Source: an uncultured Lachnospiraceae bacterium | GTDB taxonomy: Bacteria; Bacillota; Clostridia; Lachnospirales; Lachnospiraceae | Direction of reading: 5' to 3' | NCBI GenBank assembly: GCA_945643825.1 | Contig: CALZEZ010000073.1 | Location: 1 to 6,848 of the forward strand | Length of the DNA: 6,848 bases | In this document: piece by piece, positions 5,969 to 6,848 of the stretch | Layout of the letters: every line of letters begins with the position of its first letter | Position numbering within the stretch: position 1 is the first letter of the stretch | Notes under the pieces: model-generated | The model's database searches: none | What the model was told of the DNA's origin: nothing | What the model saw: only the letters and a program-made list of their open reading frames with translations | Made by a program: the position numbers and the translations under genes

Positions 5969-6793
5969 AATGGTGTGGACAGCTTATGGATTTCGGTTCT
6001 GAGGAAGAAAATTCCAACGATAGCAGCAACAGCATCCGAAATAACGGCTGCCCACAGTATTGTCACAATATTCTTTGAAATCATCGCTATTATAATCGAC
6101 GCCGGAACAAACACAAGCACATCCCTGAGCAGCGCCAGAATTGTCGATTTTGCACTGTTTCCCATAGATTGAAGAATGATTGCTGCCGACTTAATGTAAC
6201 AGGTCAGGATAATGCCGCCCAGGAAAATTCTGATACATAGTCTCGCATATTCCATATACTCTTCTGTATTATGACTGCCAAACAAGGATATCACTGCATC
6301 CGGGGCTATTTCAAAAAGCAGGAAAGCCACTGTTCCTACAAACAGTACAAGCTTCGTAATCTTCCGGGTGGTTTCCTTCACGCGGTCTATCTTTCCGGCA
6401 CCCATATTGAAGCCGATAATGGGCTGCCCTCCCAGGCTGATCCCAATTACAATCGACACCACAATTCCGAAAACCTTCATGACAATGCCGACAACTGCTA
6501 ATGGAATTACTGCTCCAAAGGCCTGTCCGGTACTTGCAATCGTGCCATAGCCATACTTTGTAAGCAGATTGTTGTTCACTGCAATGATGACAACAATGGA
6601 AAGCTGAACGATCAGAGATGCCATTCCTACGGATACGATTTTTCCCAGAGTGCGGTTTTCGATTTTAGCCGCGTCCTTATTGATCTTGAAACTTTTGGAG
6701 CGGGTCAGATAGAAAACGCTCATTCCAAATGTCACAAGCTGCCCGATCACGGTTGCAATGGCCGCACCTCTTACCTCCATGCCAAAACCAAAA
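5962..6793 (-). pseudogene. MATE-family efflux transporter, C-terminal part, cut by an IS end
   Basis: The frame encodes about the last 60 percent of a MATE transporter, an inner-membrane drug or metabolite antiporter of normally about 450 residues. Recognisable parts are FGFGMEVRGAAIATVIGQ, a region where MATE proteins join their two halves, then IAVNNNLLTKYG, GISLGGQPIIGFNMGAGK, the inter-helix GAGKIDRVKETTRK, AAIILQSMGNSAKSTILALLRDVL, and a final helix ending FFLRTEIHK. Alternating hydrophobic stretches account for about seven helices. The ATG at 6780 is internal, not a start: homologous sequence continues upstream of it (GFG) and then hits an in-frame TAG (6799-6801) exactly where an insertion-element end begins. 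No ribosome binding site precedes it. The N-terminal half probably lies on the far side of the element, outside the window. The gene product is almost certainly non-functional. Confidence 0.85.
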
Positions 6794-6848
6794 GTGAACT
6801 ACCCACCACTTATAGAAGTGGGGGCTTCGGGATGCTTTCGCATCCGTC
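6794..6848 (-). mobile_element. Terminal part of an IS200/IS605-type insertion sequence (probable right end)
   Basis: MATE homology stops abruptly at about 6794. Beyond it the minus strand reads GAAGCCCCCACTTC, a loop, then AAGTGGTGGGTAGTTCAC at the boundary. This is an imperfect subterminal hairpin: 6803-6811 pairs with 6816-6824 with one mismatch and an ATAG loop on the plus strand. Subterminal hairpins with a single-strand-like terminal tail, and no terminal inverted repeats, are typical of IS200/IS605 ends, and the GTAGTTCAC tail resembles ends of tnpB-carrying members as I remember them. The body, including any tnpA or tnpB, would be to the right. Boundary uncertain by a few bases; the end could be left rather than right. 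Confidence 0.72.
6794..6848 (-). ncRNA. Candidate 3' part of a TnpB-associated omega RNA (reRNA)
   Basis: Read on the minus strand, the element end contains GGATGC-GAAA-GCATCC (6845-6830), a perfect 6-bp hairpin with a GNRA tetraloop, then the hairpin at 6824-6803, then a short GTAGTTCAC tail. In TnpB systems the omega RNA scaffold covers the 3' end of tnpB and the right end, and the guide is transcribed from flanking host DNA. If this holds, the guide here starts at about 6793 and runs into the MATE gene. The GNRA loop exists only on this strand, which supports the orientation. tnpB itself is not in the window. Confidence 0.42.

Noticed and set aside
5962..6780. Complete 272-residue MATE gene starting at ATG 6780
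   Set aside because: MATE homology continues upstream of that ATG, no ribosome binding site precedes it, and full MATE proteins are about 450 residues; it is a fragment.
1..6848. CRISPR array, tRNA or rRNA gene
   Set aside because: No regularly spaced direct repeats, no cloverleaf with a GTTCRANNC-type T arm and no rRNA-like segment were found on reading both strands.

Overview
The window looks like chromosomal DNA of a low-to-mid GC Gram-positive anaerobe of the class Clostridia, most plausibly a gut Lachnospiraceae. The grounds are strong AGGAGG-type ribosome binding sites, a LytS/YesM-type kinase paired with a YesN-type AraC response regulator, a Gram-positive sugar-binding lipoprotein, and the small CD3324 and DUF1062 families. 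This placement is inference from gene content; no phylogenetic marker is present.

Region 1 (about 1-5143, minus strand) is one compact sugar-sensing operon read leftward from a promoter at 5116-5143. Gene order is: a YczE/YitT-like membrane protein (4398-5081), a membrane-anchored sugar-binding sensor (3353-4387), a two-TM histidine kinase (1870-3363), a REC-AraC response regulator (273-1877), and the start of a XylF/ChvE-like sugar ABC-transporter lipoprotein that runs off the left edge (1-276). The first junction is a 10-bp gap; the other three are overlaps of 11, 8 and 4 bp, so translational coupling is likely. The layout matches the three-component pattern known from clostridial xylose sensing (XylFII-LytS-YesN): an extracytoplasmic binding protein detects a sugar, the kinase relays the signal, and the regulator induces the matching transporter. 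The YczE-like gene at the head is not an obvious part of that scheme.

Region 2 (about 5082-5385) is a divergent control region. It holds the leftward promoter, a pair of near-identical 8-mers with a 20-bp period (5158-5185), a candidate rightward extended -10 promoter (5188-5216), and a long structured leader. The leader contains an 8-codon ORF with its own Shine-Dalgarno. Three arms around its end can pair in two mutually exclusive ways, one a perfect 12-bp stem. A further complementarity can cover the ribosome binding site of the next gene. This resembles the parts of a leader-peptide attenuator, but it is untested and the last step does not couple strictly to the first.

Region 3 (5386-5968, plus strand) is a two-gene unit: a CD3324-family HTH-like protein and a DUF1062 zinc-ribbon protein. 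The latter appears to lack its C-terminal half and ends on the stop codon of the convergent gene.

Region 4 (5962-6848, minus strand) is the C-terminal part of a MATE efflux transporter whose upstream half is cut off by the end of an IS200/IS605-type element (6794-6848). The element end carries two hairpins, read on the minus strand, that fit the 3' part of a TnpB-associated omega RNA. If so, the adjoining MATE sequence would lie in the guide position.
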